From assembly GCA_001001375.1 (NCBI GenBank), contig LCNU01000002.1, forward strand, positions 1 through 38,295: a stretch of DNA of 38,295 bases, read 5' to 3'. The notes beneath the pieces are model-generated. The model ran no database searches, was not told where the DNA came from, and was given only the letters and a program-made list of their open reading frames with translations. A program made the translations under genes and the position numbers. The stretch is from Candidatus Amesbacteria bacterium GW2011_GWC1_47_15. Its GTDB lineage: Bacteria; Patescibacteriota; Microgenomatia; CAZETR01; Amesbacteraceae. Of this stretch, positions 29,630-38,059 are shown piece by piece. The first letter of the stretch is position 1; each line of letters opens with the position of its first letter.

Positions 29630-31303
29630 ATGCGGGAACTTCTCAAAAACGGCAGTCATCTTCTTTACCGCAAGCAAACAAATATTCTCTCCGCCGCGTT
29701 TATTATTATGTCTACCTATGCTTTATCCCATATCATGGGCTTATTCAAAACGCGGCTTTTGATTAGTTACTTCTTTGGCTCCCGGGCGGCATTATTGGAT
29801 GTTTATTACGCTGCTTTTGTTATCCCGGACTCCCTGTTCCAGCTGTTGGTCATCGGTTCTCTTTCCGCTGCGTTCATACCCGTTTTCACCCGATATCTGG
29901 CCCGCCGGGAAGAAGAAGCCTGGACTATGGCATCTTCAGCAATGAACCTGGTTTTACTGGTTTTTACGGTCATTTCCGCCTTCATTTTTATTTTTGCCGC
30001 CCCCCTTTCCCGTCTTATCGCTCCCGGTTTTGATCCGGTACAAATAGAAATTATGGCTTCTCTTCTCCGGGTTATGCTCGCAGCCCAACTGTTTTTTTCT
30101 GTATCCGGATTCCTGACCGGAATGATCCAGTCGCACCAGCGTTTTCTTATACCCGCGCTCGCTCCGGTGGCCTATAACCTCGGTATTATCTTGGGGATAG
30201 TATTTCTGTCGTCTCCGTTGGGAATATACGGGCCGGCAGTCGGAGTCGTATTAGGTGCATCCTTGCATATGCTGGTACAGCTTCCGCTGGCTTTGCGTTT
30301 GGGATTTAGATTTATTCCGTCCATCAATTTCCGTCATTCCGGAGTCCGGGAAACAATGCGTCTGATGCCGCCTCGGGCTTTGGCACTTGGTATAGACCAG
30401 GTGGAACAGTTTGCGGCTGTTATTTTGGCTTCACTTCTTGTCCCCGGCTCGCTCACCATATTAAATGTTGCCCGTCTCCTTTACGCAATACCTGCATCTT
30501 TGTTTGGGGTCACCTTGGGCCAGGCAGCCCTGCCCACACTTTCCCGCCAATCCGCCGAAGCGGACCGGAAAACGTTTATTTCCACTCTTACCGAAACTTT
30601 GCTTCAATCTGTGTTTCTTGCCCTTCCGGTCACTATACTTTTCATTGTTTTGAGGATTCCCATTGTCCGGCTGGTCTTTGGTGCCCGATCTTTCCCATGG
30701 CTCGCGACTCTGACCACAGGTAAGACATTGGCCATTCTGGCTTTTTCCGCCATCTCCTCTACTCTTTTACAGTTGATTATCCGTGCCTTTTACGCACTAC
30801 ATGATACCCGCACCCCGTTAGTTGTTGGCTTTTTTGCCGCCCTGTTTGACGTATCCTTAAGTGTAGTTTTTGTCAAAGTGTTTAATTGGAATGTTTTGGG
30901 ACTGGCCGCCGCCATCTCTCTGACAACATTTGTTGAGACTCTGGTCCTCTTTGTCATCCTTTCTTCCCGCCTTTCGCCGGACAATCGGCTTTTCTTTGCT
31001 GCTTCCAGGCCATTCTCTAAAATGGCTGTTGTTGCCCTGGTCATGGGAATCAGTCTTTGGATTCCTATGCGGCTCCTGGACCGATTCGTTTTCGATACCA
31101 CTCGCACTCTTCCCCTTATAGCTCTCACGGCCATTACCAGCTCTATCGGATTGGGTGTATATTTATTTTTATCTTATCTCTTCCAGGTCAGGGAACTGTC
31201 CGCTTTTTTGTCTCTGGCCCGTCGTCTTTATCAGTGGCCGAAATTTTTCGCTGGCCCCGAACCTTCCGAACCCCTCATCATTCCCGCTTCGGACCAGAAC
31301 TGA
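29630..31303 (+). CDS. murJ: Lipid II flippase MurJ
   Basis: 557 residues with about 14 membrane helices, MOP-superfamily lipid II flippase of peptidoglycan synthesis. Family features: MSTYALSHIMGLFKTRLLISYFFG, DVYYAAFVIPDSLFQLLVIGSLSAAFIPVF (the conserved D-x-x-x-x-A-F-x-I-P and S-A-A-F-I-P), VYAVARLLYAIPASLFGVTLGQAALPTLS-like block here read as NVARLLYAIP, and IIRAFYALHDTRTPLVVG (R-A-F-Y-A-L-x-D-T-R-T-P). The ATG at 29630 is set by the TATAAT box and family start; the longer frame to 29600 lies over the rpsT leader. Confidence 0.93.
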   Translation: MRELLKNGSHLLYRKQTNILSAAFIIMSTYALSHIMGLFKTRLLISYFFGSRAALLDVYYAAFVIPDSLFQLLVIGSLSAAFIPVFTRYLARREEEAWTMASSAMNLVLLVFTVISAFIFIFAAPLSRLIAPGFDPVQIEIMASLLRVMLAAQLFFSVSGFLTGMIQSHQRFLIPALAPVAYNLGIILGIVFLSSPLGIYGPAVGVVLGASLHMLVQLPLALRLGFRFIPSINFRHSGVRETMRLMPPRALALGIDQVEQFAAVILASLLVPGSLTILNVARLLYAIPASLFGVTLGQAALPTLSRQSAEADRKTFISTLTETLLQSVFLALPVTILFIVLRIPIVRLVFGARSFPWLATLTTGKTLAILAFSAISSTLLQLIIRAFYALHDTRTPLVVGFFAALFDVSLSVVFVKVFNWNVLGLAAAISLTTFVETLVLFVILSSRLSPDNRLFFAASRPFSKMAVVALVMGISLWIPMRLLDRFVFDTTRTLPLIALTAITSSIGLGVYLFLSYLFQVRELSAFLSLARRLYQWPKFFAGPEPSEPLIIPASDQN

Positions 31304-31313
31304 CGAGTCCTGT

Positions 31314-31319
31314 TAAAAT
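31314..31319 (+). promoter_or_regulatory. -10-like box (TAAAAT) of lepA
   Basis: TAAAAT followed by 8 nt and the ATG at 31328, in the 24-bp gap after murJ. Confidence 0.45.
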
Positions 31320-31327
31320 AGCCTTTA

Positions 31328-33130
31328 ATGCAAAACATCCGCAACTTTGCCATTATCGCCCATGTGGATCACGGTAAGTCGACTTTGGCCGACCGCATGC
31401 TGGAACTCACCCACACTGTCTCCTCCCGGGAGATGAAAACCCAGCTTCTGGACAGCAATCCCATCGAGCGGGAGCGGGGGATCACTATCAAGCTTGCGCC
31501 GGTCCGCATGAGTTACACTTTAAATAATCAAACCTTCATCTTAAATCTGATTGATACACCGGGACACGTCGATTTTTCTTATGAAGTAAACCGTTCTCTT
31601 GCCGCCTGCGAAGGGGCCATACTGTTAGTGGATGCCACTCAGGGTATCCAGGCTCAGACCCTGGCTCATTACCATCAGGCAAAGAAATTAAACCTGACAA
31701 TTATTCCGGTGGTCAATAAAATCGACGTCACAACGGCTGATATCGAAGGTGCCAGACAGCAGCTTCACGATATATTAGACTTCGAATTGGACTCAATTCT
31801 TATGGTATCAGGCAAGACCGGCGCCGGCGTCCCCCAACTCCTCCAAGCTGTCATCGATCGCATTCCTCCTCCTCGCTCCTCCTCTCCTGTCTCATCCCCC
31901 ACCCGCGCTCTTGTTTTTAATTCCAACTACGACCCCCACTTGGGCGTGATTGCCTGGGTCAGGTTATTTGATGGTGAGATCCAGGTCAACGATGAAATCC
32001 TCCTCCTTGGTACAGGCGCTTCCGCATCTGCTCTCGAAGTGGGTATTTTCTCTCCTTCCCGCAAGCAAGTAAATCAGCTGTCTACGGGCGAAGTCGGCTA
32101 TGTAGTGACCAATCTCAAAGACATCAGCCATCTCCGCGTCGGCGACACACTCACCACGACTAACGATCAACGAATAACGAATAACCTCCCCGTTCCACTT
32201 CCTGGCTACCAGCTGGTCAAACCTGTAGTCTTTGTCAGTTTTTATCCCACTGACGGGGCTGATATTAATTTGCTTCGTGACTCCCTGGGGAAACTACGTC
32301 TTCAGGATAGTTCGCTGGATTACTCCCCGGAGTTTTCCCCTGCTCTGGGTAACGGATTTAGAGTAGGTTTGTTGGGATTGCTTCACGCCGACATAGTGCA
32401 GGAGAGACTGGAGAGGGAATTTGGTCTCGAGCTTATCGCCGCGGCACCTTCGGTAGCATATGAAGTGCTGCTGGTCAGTGGTCAGGTATTGAATATTTCC
32501 AAAGCCATGGACTTGCCGGATCCCTCGCTGGTCCGGGAAATCCGCGAGCCGATAATCCGCCTTACATTGTTCGTTCCCCGGGACTATCTGGGGCCGGTTA
32601 TCCGGTTATGTCAGGAACACCGCGGGGTATTGCATGACATGCAGTACCTGGGTCAGATAGTTACTCTAATATATTCGCTCCCGCTGTCGGAAATGATCAG
32701 ACAGTTTTATGACCGGCTCAAAAGCGCCTCAGCCGGATTTGCGACTCTGGATTATGAACTGGAAGGCTTCCGGGCGGCGGATCTGGTCAAACTGGATATA
32801 CTCGTCGCCGGCAATAAAGTTGATGCTCTCTCGCAAATTATCCCCCGTACTCAGTCGGCGGGATTGGCCCGTGATTTAATAGAACGTCTGAAAAGTCTGA
32901 TACCCCGGGCCCAGTTTGAAATTCCACTGCAGGCGGCTGTCGGCGGTCATATCCTGGCCAGGGCGGATATTAAAGCCTTTAGAAAAGATGTTACTGCCAA
33001 GCTGTACGGTGGCGATCAGACCCGCAAGGACAAACTTCTTAAAAAACAACAAAAGGGCAAATCCCGTATGAAGCGCGTAGGTCGGGTTGACATCCCACAG
33101 GAAGCATTTCTTTCGATATTAAAAATTTAA
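31328..33130 (+). CDS. lepA: Elongation factor 4 (LepA)
   Basis: 600 residues, full length. A translational GTPase that back-translocates or remodels stalled ribosomes. G1 is AHVDHGKST (11-19), the switch region ERERGITIK (G2 Thr), G3 DTPGHVDFSYEV, G4 NKID and G5 SGKTG. LepA-specific blocks follow: LPGYQLVKPVVF, RVGLLGLLHADIVQERLEREF, DYLGPVIRLCQEHRG and the C-terminal tail GKSRMKRVGRVDIPQEAFL. About five residues more than usual occur between GDTLT and LPGY (TTNDQRITNN), encoded by an ACGAATAACGAATAAC repeat. The end overlaps the convergent glycosidase-like gene by 4 bp. Confidence 0.97.
   Translation: MQNIRNFAIIAHVDHGKSTLADRMLELTHTVSSREMKTQLLDSNPIERERGITIKLAPVRMSYTLNNQTFILNLIDTPGHVDFSYEVNRSLAACEGAILLVDATQGIQAQTLAHYHQAKKLNLTIIPVVNKIDVTTADIEGARQQLHDILDFELDSILMVSGKTGAGVPQLLQAVIDRIPPPRSSSPVSSPTRALVFNSNYDPHLGVIAWVRLFDGEIQVNDEILLLGTGASASALEVGIFSPSRKQVNQLSTGEVGYVVTNLKDISHLRVGDTLTTTNDQRITNNLPVPLPGYQLVKPVVFVSFYPTDGADINLLRDSLGKLRLQDSSLDYSPEFSPALGNGFRVGLLGLLHADIVQERLEREFGLELIAAAPSVAYEVLLVSGQVLNISKAMDLPDPSLVREIREPIIRLTLFVPRDYLGPVIRLCQEHRGVLHDMQYLGQIVTLIYSLPLSEMIRQFYDRLKSASAGFATLDYELEGFRAADLVKLDILVAGNKVDALSQIIPRTQSAGLARDLIERLKSLIPRAQFEIPLQAAVGGHILARADIKAFRKDVTAKLYGGDQTRKDKLLKKQQKGKSRMKRVGRVDIPQEAFLSILKI
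32158..32186 (+). repeat. Short AACGAATA tandem inside lepA
   Basis: ACGAATAACGAATAAC encodes most of the extra segment in NDQRITNN between conserved LepA blocks, where E. coli LepA has LARNPAEKA. It looks like a small in-frame word insertion similar in kind to those in uvrD and DUF2298. Confidence 0.45.
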
Positions 33131-34491
33131 TCAGTGGGATTGGAGGCCGGAGTTTGTGGGTTATTTACAGGTTCCAGCTCCAGTAGCACAATACTGTTTG
33201 GTGCCATTGGTATTTCCCTTTGCAATATCGCCTCGGAAGTAGCTGCCGCCGAAGAAACAGTACTGGCTCCCATAACGGTTCTTTTCAGGATGAAATTACC
33301 CTGCTTTAAATTAATAAAGCTCACCGGAACTATTTCAGAATGTGCCCCTTTGGGGTCATAATTAACTAAAAGCACCTGGTAAGTATCACCGTCCAGTGCT
33401 CCGATTGCCCTGACCCATGTACCTTCCCCGGTCACAGCCAGTCGGTCGCTGCCCAGGCGGGATAAGACTTTAAGGGCTTCCGAACGTGGTTTGTCCAGTA
33501 TTCCCCAACTGCCGGTCACCGCAAAACTCATGCCGTATTTGACTTTAAACATCAGCTCTCTGGATACAGCTGCCAGATGGGCGGCGCCGACCATTGTATC
33601 GTTTGCCCCTCCTTTTTCGTTATCCGGACCCAGTTCCGATACTATTTTTTCCACATTAGAAAAATACGGATGTCCCTCAATCCACCGGTCTACATCCTCT
33701 ACATCGGCGGTATATTTATTTATATCGGCATCGTATCTGTGCCAGGAGTAAAAATCCATTCGTAAATTATTTTTCAGGATAAAGGGAAAAAAATTATCCA
33801 CCCAGCTTTTATACAAACCGGTTGTGGCAGGTCCGCCGATTTTAAATGGTTTAACTCCGGCTGCCTGTTCAGCTCCGCGGACGGAATATAAGTACAATGT
33901 TCTGTAATCTTTTTTTCCCGACATTTTCCACTCCCCGAAAAGGTCCGGCTCGTTCCATACTTCGTAATATACATCAGAAAGACCCATTTCCCCGCTGAAG
34001 TGCTCTATTGTTTTTTGGACTACCAGGGACCACTCTTTCCAGTCCTTTGGCGGTGCTACAGTATCTCCTGATGATATTGCCGCTGGCATATAAGACAGGG
34101 AAAAAAACGGCGTTGCCTTGGTGGAAATGATCTGTCTTACCACTCGATCCAGTTGGCTCCAGTCGAAAGTCAGCCCGCTGCTGTTCCTGTTTACCACCCC
34201 GAACTGGTCCAGGATATGGTCGATTCTAATATATTGCGGTTTGAGCTCTGCCACTTTTTGTTCATTACCGTTTAAAAATGTAGGCAGATCCTCTCCTCCC
34301 TGGGCTAGCCCTCTCCAGACTGCCGGCAGTGGACCCAGTGGATGGTCTGTTTCGATGGCAATTGCGGACAGCCTGCCTTCTGCCCCCACCAGATATCTCA
34401 CTACTCCATTTGCCAGCTTAAGAATTCCCGGCAGCACCAGTGCCAGCACTATCACCCCCATAAAAGAAATTACTTGTTCCCGGTTTTTCAT
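33127..34491 (-). CDS. Membrane-anchored glycoside hydrolase (GH39-like clan A fold)
   Basis: 454 residues. An N-terminal membrane helix (about 8-28, ISFMGVIVLALVLPGILKLA) is followed by a TIM-barrel: PQYIRIDHILDQF, FDWSQLDRVVRQI, PFFSLSYMP, then DVYYEVWNEPDLFGEW, where N-E-P marks the acid/base Glu of clan GH-A. KIGGPATTG, MDFYSWHRYDAD and KIVSELGPDNE (likely nucleophile Glu) follow. A beta-sandwich C-terminal domain (about 355-454) ends PVNNPQTPASN. The layout resembles GH39 beta-xylosidases. The substrate is unknown; it may trim surface glycans outside the membrane. ATG at 34491 is favoured: TACAAT lies 10 nt upstream, giving a 3-nt leader. Confidence 0.8.
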   Translation of the reverse strand: MKNREQVISFMGVIVLALVLPGILKLANGVVRYLVGAEGRLSAIAIETDHPLGPLPAVWRGLAQGGEDLPTFLNGNEQKVAELKPQYIRIDHILDQFGVVNRNSSGLTFDWSQLDRVVRQIISTKATPFFSLSYMPAAISSGDTVAPPKDWKEWSLVVQKTIEHFSGEMGLSDVYYEVWNEPDLFGEWKMSGKKDYRTLYLYSVRGAEQAAGVKPFKIGGPATTGLYKSWVDNFFPFILKNNLRMDFYSWHRYDADINKYTADVEDVDRWIEGHPYFSNVEKIVSELGPDNEKGGANDTMVGAAHLAAVSRELMFKVKYGMSFAVTGSWGILDKPRSEALKVLSRLGSDRLAVTGEGTWVRAIGALDGDTYQVLLVNYDPKGAHSEIVPVSFINLKQGNFILKRTVMGASTVSSAAATSEAILQREIPMAPNSIVLLELEPVNNPQTPASNPTD

Positions 34492-34501
34492 TACTGTGTC
34501 A

Positions 34502-34507
34502 ATTGTA
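34502..34507 (-). promoter_or_regulatory. -10 box (TACAAT) of the GH39-like gene
   Basis: TACAAT on the minus strand, 10 nt before the ATG at 34491. It is divergent from the hrcA promoter. Confidence 0.5.
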
Positions 34508-34523
34508 CGTTGCCGCACTCCTC

Positions 34524-34552
34524 TTGACAACAATTAGCACTCGTGATAACTT
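34524..34552 (+). promoter_or_regulatory. hrcA promoter (TTGACA, 17-bp spacer, TAACTT)
   Basis: A perfect -35 TTGACA at 34524-34529 and TAACTT at 34547-34552, 17 bp apart; the ATG is 10 nt further on. It is the only textbook -35 I see in the window. The CIRCE element overlaps the spacer and -10, placing it ideally for repression by HrcA. Confidence 0.7.
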
Positions 34553-34560
34553 TCTGCTAA
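34534..34560 (+). promoter_or_regulatory. CIRCE operator, right half degenerate
   Basis: The left arm TTAGCACTC is a perfect CIRCE half-site. After exactly 9 nt the right arm TTCTGCTAA matches the consensus GAGTGCTAA at 6 of 9 positions. It lies directly before hrcA, the known HrcA target, so autorepression of the hrcA-grpE-dnaK operon is expected. Confidence 0.85.
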
Positions 34561-34562
34561 GC

Positions 34563-35294
34563 ATGGATCTCACATCACGCCAAACCCAGATTCTCAAAGC
34601 CATTACCGAAGAATACATCTCCAGTGCTGAACCCGTCGCCAGTGAACAAATTGAAAAAAAGTACAGCCTGGGAGTCTCTCCGGCTACCATCCGCAATGAA
34701 ATGGCTGTCCTGACACACCAGGGATTTTTACATCAGCCTCATACCTCCGCTGGACGTGTACCCACCCCGGTCGCGCTGCGTTTTTATGTGGATCACCTGA
34801 TGCAGGAAAAGCGCCTGTCTGTGGCAGACGAGGTGTCTTCCAAAGAAAGGGTCTGGGATCAGCGAAACGATTTTGACCGTCTGATGCGCCAGGCTTCACT
34901 GGTTCTCGCAGAAAAGACCAAAAACTTGTCAATAGCCATAACCGATCAGGGTGATATTTATTATGCGGGTGTGGCAAATATTCTGGATACACCCGAATTT
35001 TTTGATATTGATGTCACCAAGACCGTCCTTTCCCTGCTTGATCAGGAGTCACGCTTAAAACAGCTTTTTTTTGATAGAAATTACGGTCAGGACCCGGTCC
35101 ATATAGTTTTCGGATCGGATCTCGGATGGCCGTATTTCGAACCCGTAGGTGTTGCTTTTACTTATTTCTCTTCAGGTCAGGGACACCGCGGTTCTTTGGC
35201 AGTTATCGGCCCCTGCAGGTTGAATTTCCCTTATGTCATTCCTACCCTTAGATATTTTTCCCAGCTTATTTCCCAGCTGAATGGTAACTGGTAA
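34563..35294 (+). CDS. hrcA: Heat-inducible transcription repressor HrcA, short form
   Basis: 243 residues, against about 340 in Bacillus. The N-terminal winged helix is clear: LTSRQTQILKAITEEYI, SSAEPVASEQI, SPATIRNEMAVLTHQGFLHQ (recognition helix), then PHTSAGRVPTPVALRFYVD (signature). The C-terminal part (about 95-243) is a reduced GAF-like domain ending GSLAVIGPCRLNFPYVIPTL, with most of the inserted dimerisation domain missing. It represses chaperone genes at CIRCE. ATG at 34563 is chosen because it follows the CIRCE/promoter; the longer frame to 34503 includes the operator. grpE starts 3 nt after its stop. Confidence 0.93.
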   Translation: MDLTSRQTQILKAITEEYISSAEPVASEQIEKKYSLGVSPATIRNEMAVLTHQGFLHQPHTSAGRVPTPVALRFYVDHLMQEKRLSVADEVSSKERVWDQRNDFDRLMRQASLVLAEKTKNLSIAITDQGDIYYAGVANILDTPEFFDIDVTKTVLSLLDQESRLKQLFFDRNYGQDPVHIVFGSDLGWPYFEPVGVAFTYFSSGQGHRGSLAVIGPCRLNFPYVIPTLRYFSQLISQLNGNW

Positions 35295-35297
35295 ATT

Positions 35298-35777
35298 ATG
35301 TCAAAAAAAACTACCGCGGAAACGTTAAAGGGGCAGATCAAGGTCCTGGATGAGAATTGGAAACGGGCTTTGGCGGATTATCAAAATCTCCTGCGCCGGG
35401 TCGAACACGACAAAAAAGAATTTATCCGCCTGTCTAATGCCAACATAATTGCCCGGCTTCTGCCTTCTCTTGATATTATGGAACTCTCTGCTTCCCATTC
35501 GCAGGACTTGGGTGTTCAAATGGCCGCCAGGCAGTTCAGGGAAGCTCTGACAGCGGAGGGACTGGAAACTATTTCACCTCAGGAAAAAGATCCGTTTAAT
35601 CCGGAATTTCAAGAATGTACAGAGACTTTACCGGCAGAGAGCGATCATGCGGAGAATACAATCGCCGAACTTGTATTAAAAGGGTATCGCATAGGCGATT
35701 ATGTCCTGCGCCCCGCTAAAGTGAAAGTTTACAAAACCGAAACCCAAAAATCACAGACTGCTGACAATATTAATTGA
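35298..35777 (+). CDS. grpE: GrpE nucleotide-exchange factor
   Basis: 159 residues. A coiled-coil N-terminus (about 5-55, NWKRALADYQNLLRRVEHDK) is followed by the GrpE beta domain: IARLLPSLDIMELSASHS, ALTAEGLETISPQEKDPFNPEFQE (the P-x-x-H/E segment) and TIAELVLKGYRIGDYVLRPAKVKV. It releases ADP from DnaK. The ATG is 3 nt after the hrcA stop, with no SD, so translation is probably coupled. Confidence 0.95.
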   Translation: MSKKTTAETLKGQIKVLDENWKRALADYQNLLRRVEHDKKEFIRLSNANIIARLLPSLDIMELSASHSQDLGVQMAARQFREALTAEGLETISPQEKDPFNPEFQECTETLPAESDHAENTIAELVLKGYRIGDYVLRPAKVKVYKTETQKSQTADNIN

Positions 35778-35779
35778 AC

Positions 35780-35801
35780 ACCTGCCTGCCGGCATGCAGG
35801 T
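35780..35801. repeat. 22-bp near-perfect palindrome between grpE and dnaK
   Basis: ACCTGCCTGCC and GGCATGCAGGT are complementary at 10 of 11 positions with no loop (centre GCC|GGC). No T-run follows, so it is a weak candidate for a terminator; it could be a repetitive palindrome, an RNA processing site or an operator in the 58-bp gap. Confidence 0.55.
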
Positions 35802-35822
35802 TGAATATTTACATATAAATAT

Positions 35823-35828
35823 TAAAAT
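35823..35828 (+). promoter_or_regulatory. -10-like box (TAAAAT) of dnaK
   Basis: TAAAAT followed by 7 nt and the ATG at 35836. The surrounding sequence is very AT-rich (another TATAAT is 2 nt from the ATG), so the hexamer is uncertain. If real, dnaK has its own promoter without a CIRCE. Confidence 0.45.
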
Positions 35829-35835
35829 ATAATAT

Positions 35836-37668
35836 ATGGCCTCATCAAAAATAATCGGAATAGATCTCGGCACCACCAATAGTGCCGTAGCGGTCATGGA
35901 AGGCGGAAATCCGAAAGTAATTCCCGCGGCAGATACCGGCAGAAACGTCACTCCTTCCGTCGTGGAACCCGTAAAAAATCTGGTCGGAGATGTAGCCAAA
36001 CGTCAGATGATCTTGAATCCTCAAAATACGATATACAGTGTCAAACGCCTCATGGGCAGAAAGGCTGCTGACCCGGAAGTCAAACGTACCGAAGATATGG
36101 TCCCCTATAAAATAGCCGCCGGAAAAGACAATATGGCGGTAGTGGAAGTACAGGGCAAGCAGTATACCCCTCAGGAAATCTCAGCCATGATTTTGCGGAC
36201 TATGAAAGCCCATGCCGAAGCTTATCTGGGAACTCCGGTGGAGAAAGCTGTCATTACCGTCCCTGCGTATTTTGACGACTCCCAGCGTCAGGCCACCAAG
36301 CAGGCTGGTGAAATAGCAGGATTAAAAGTGGAAAGAATCATCAACGAACCTACAGCAGCCGCCCTGGCTTATGGCTTGGATAAAAAAAACGCCCACACTG
36401 TGGCTGTCTACGACCTGGGAGGGGGGACTTTTGACATATCCGTCCTCGAGCTGGGAGAAGGAGTATTTGAAGTCAAGGCTACCAATGGCGATACCCACCT
36501 GGGTGGGGACGATTTTGACCAGGCTATTATGGAATGGATTATTTCCGAATTCCGCAAAGAACATGGCGTCGATCTCAAGAAAGACAATCAGGCTCTCCAG
36601 CGGATCAGGGACGCGGCGGAAAAAGTCAAAATAGAACTTTCCTCCAGCATGGAGGCGGATATAAATCAGCCTTATATTACCCAGAAGGACGGTTCTCCCC
36701 TGCATCTCACCCTTCGTCTTACCCGGGCAAAACTTGAATCTATTGTCGAGCCGCTGATTCAAAAAACAATCGCTCCCGTAAAAGCGGTTTTGGCAGACGC
36801 CAAAAAGGACATTAAGGATATAGATGAAATTGTCATGGTTGGAGGAATGACCCGTATGCCTAAAGTTTTGGAGGTTGTCAAAAGTTTTTTTGGCAAGGAA
36901 CCAAACCGCAGCGTCAACCCCGATGAAGTTGTTGCCATTGGTGCCGCTATCCAGGGAGGGGTTTTGACAGGGGATGTCAAAGACGTAGTGCTTTTGGATG
37001 TGACTCCTCTGACCCTTGGTCTGGAAACATTGGGTGGGGTGATGACCCCTCTTATTGAAAGAAACACCACGATTCCTACCAGTAAATCCCAGATCTTTTC
37101 TACCGCCGCGGACACCCAGACTTCCGTCGAAATCCATGTCCTCCAGGGGGAGCGCCCTATGGCCGCAGACAATAAAACATTAGGCCGGTTTATTTTGGAT
37201 GGTATTCCGCCTGCCCCCCGCGGCGTGCCCCAGATTGAAGTCGTATTCGATATTGATGCCTCGGGTATTCTCAAAGTCTCCGCCAAAGACAAGGCCACCT
37301 CCAAAGAACAGCACATAACCATCACCAACTCTACTAATCTGGATGAAAAAGAAGTAGAGAGAATGAGGTCTGAAGCCGAGAAGTTTTCCGCTCAGGATAC
37401 GGCAAAAAAAGCCCAAATAGAAGCCCGAAACCAAGCTGACACTCTCATCTTCACTGCCGAAAAGACCCTGAAAGATGCCGGTGACAAAGCCCCTGCCGAC
37501 CTCAAGTCCGAGGTGGAAACCAAAGTCCAAAACCTCAAAAGTATACTTGAAACCGGGACTAAGGAAGATTTGGAAGCTAAATCCAAAGATTTGATGGAAA
37601 CCGAGGACAAAAAAGATGATAAAGGCCCGGATAAAGGTACTCCCGAAGAGGGCGAAGTCGTCAGCTGA
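35836..37668 (+). CDS. dnaK: Chaperone DnaK (Hsp70)
   Basis: 610 residues. ATPase domain: [15 protein letters not shown] (phosphate 1), [53 protein letters not shown] (phosphate 2), [12 protein letters not shown] (adenosine) and [11 protein letters not shown]. The linker is [12 protein letters not shown], followed by the substrate-binding domain ([20 protein letters not shown]) and a helical lid (about 490-585). The C-terminal tail [19 protein letters not shown] is acidic but lacks the usual bacterial ending. It folds proteins with GrpE; no dnaJ follows. It ends 8 bp into the convergent small gene. Confidence 0.98.
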   Translation: MASSKIIGIDLGTTNSAVAVMEGGNPKVIPAADTGRNVTPSVVEPVKNLVGDVAKRQMILNPQNTIYSVKRLMGRKAADPEVKRTEDMVPYKIAAGKDNMAVVEVQGKQYTPQEISAMILRTMKAHAEAYLGTPVEKAVITVPAYFDDSQRQATKQAGEIAGLKVERIINEPTAAALAYGLDKKNAHTVAVYDLGGGTFDISVLELGEGVFEVKATNGDTHLGGDDFDQAIMEWIISEFRKEHGVDLKKDNQALQRIRDAAEKVKIELSSSMEADINQPYITQKDGSPLHLTLRLTRAKLESIVEPLIQKTIAPVKAVLADAKKDIKDIDEIVMVGGMTRMPKVLEVVKSFFGKEPNRSVNPDEVVAIGAAIQGGVLTGDVKDVVLLDVTPLTLGLETLGGVMTPLIERNTTIPTSKSQIFSTAADTQTSVEIHVLQGERPMAADNKTLGRFILDGIPPAPRGVPQIEVVFDIDASGILKVSAKDKATSKEQHITITNSTNLDEKEVERMRSEAEKFSAQDTAKKAQIEARNQADTLIFTAEKTLKDAGDKAPADLKSEVETKVQNLKSILETGTKEDLEAKSKDLMETEDKKDDKGPDKGTPEEGEVVS

Positions 37669-37888
37669 TCCCCAGAAAAGCAATCGCCTGTTCTCTGAGC
37701 GGAAGACCGGGAGTGAGCTCAAAAAGTTCATTTGTAACTTTTTCACCCGAAATCAACCATCTTTTTATTAATCCCAATTCCTGCGGATTATATATATTTC
37801 GTACCCGCGTTAACACATATTCCTGACCTTGTTCAGTATCAAATAATTTCGTTTCAGAACCCATTATTTGCATGTGGGCTTGCTCCAT
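37661..37888 (-). CDS. Small soluble protein, unknown function
   Basis: 75 residues from the ATG at 37888, rich in charged residues: [20 protein letters not shown], then [20 protein letters not shown] and [10 protein letters not shown]. Two or three helices are likely, and there is no membrane segment. I do not recognise a family. Start alternatives are ATG codons 15 and 24 nt downstream; no clear promoter spacing supports any of them. It overlaps the dnaK end by 8 bp, as expected for convergent genes in this genome. Confidence 0.55.
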   Translation of the reverse strand: MEQAHMQIMGSETKLFDTEQGQEYVLTRVRNIYNPQELGLIKRWLISGEKVTNELFELTPGLPLREQAIAFLGIS

Positions 37889-38059
37889 CAAGCCGATTAC
37901 GGCTACGTGTGCGAAAATTAATTTCTTTTCAGCATCAGATGCCGGCTTCGGCTAAACTTAACCCCATAGTGAAGGAATAATAAACCTTAACTTAAATTTT
38001 GGCAAGAACTTGTTAACACTGGCAACAGTTTAACCCGTCTGTTATATTTATCTCTGTTC

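Noticed and set aside
34499..34992. Antisense frames over hrcA
   Set aside because: They cover the CIRCE and hrcA coding region and show no domain.
36322..37328. Long antisense frames over dnaK
   Set aside because: Typical shadows of a strongly codon-biased gene; no motifs.
37889..38059. Possible small RNA or dnaJ remnant after dnaK
   Set aside because: Only a 4-bp GCCG/CGGC hairpin and AT-rich sequence are visible; no J-domain motif in any frame.
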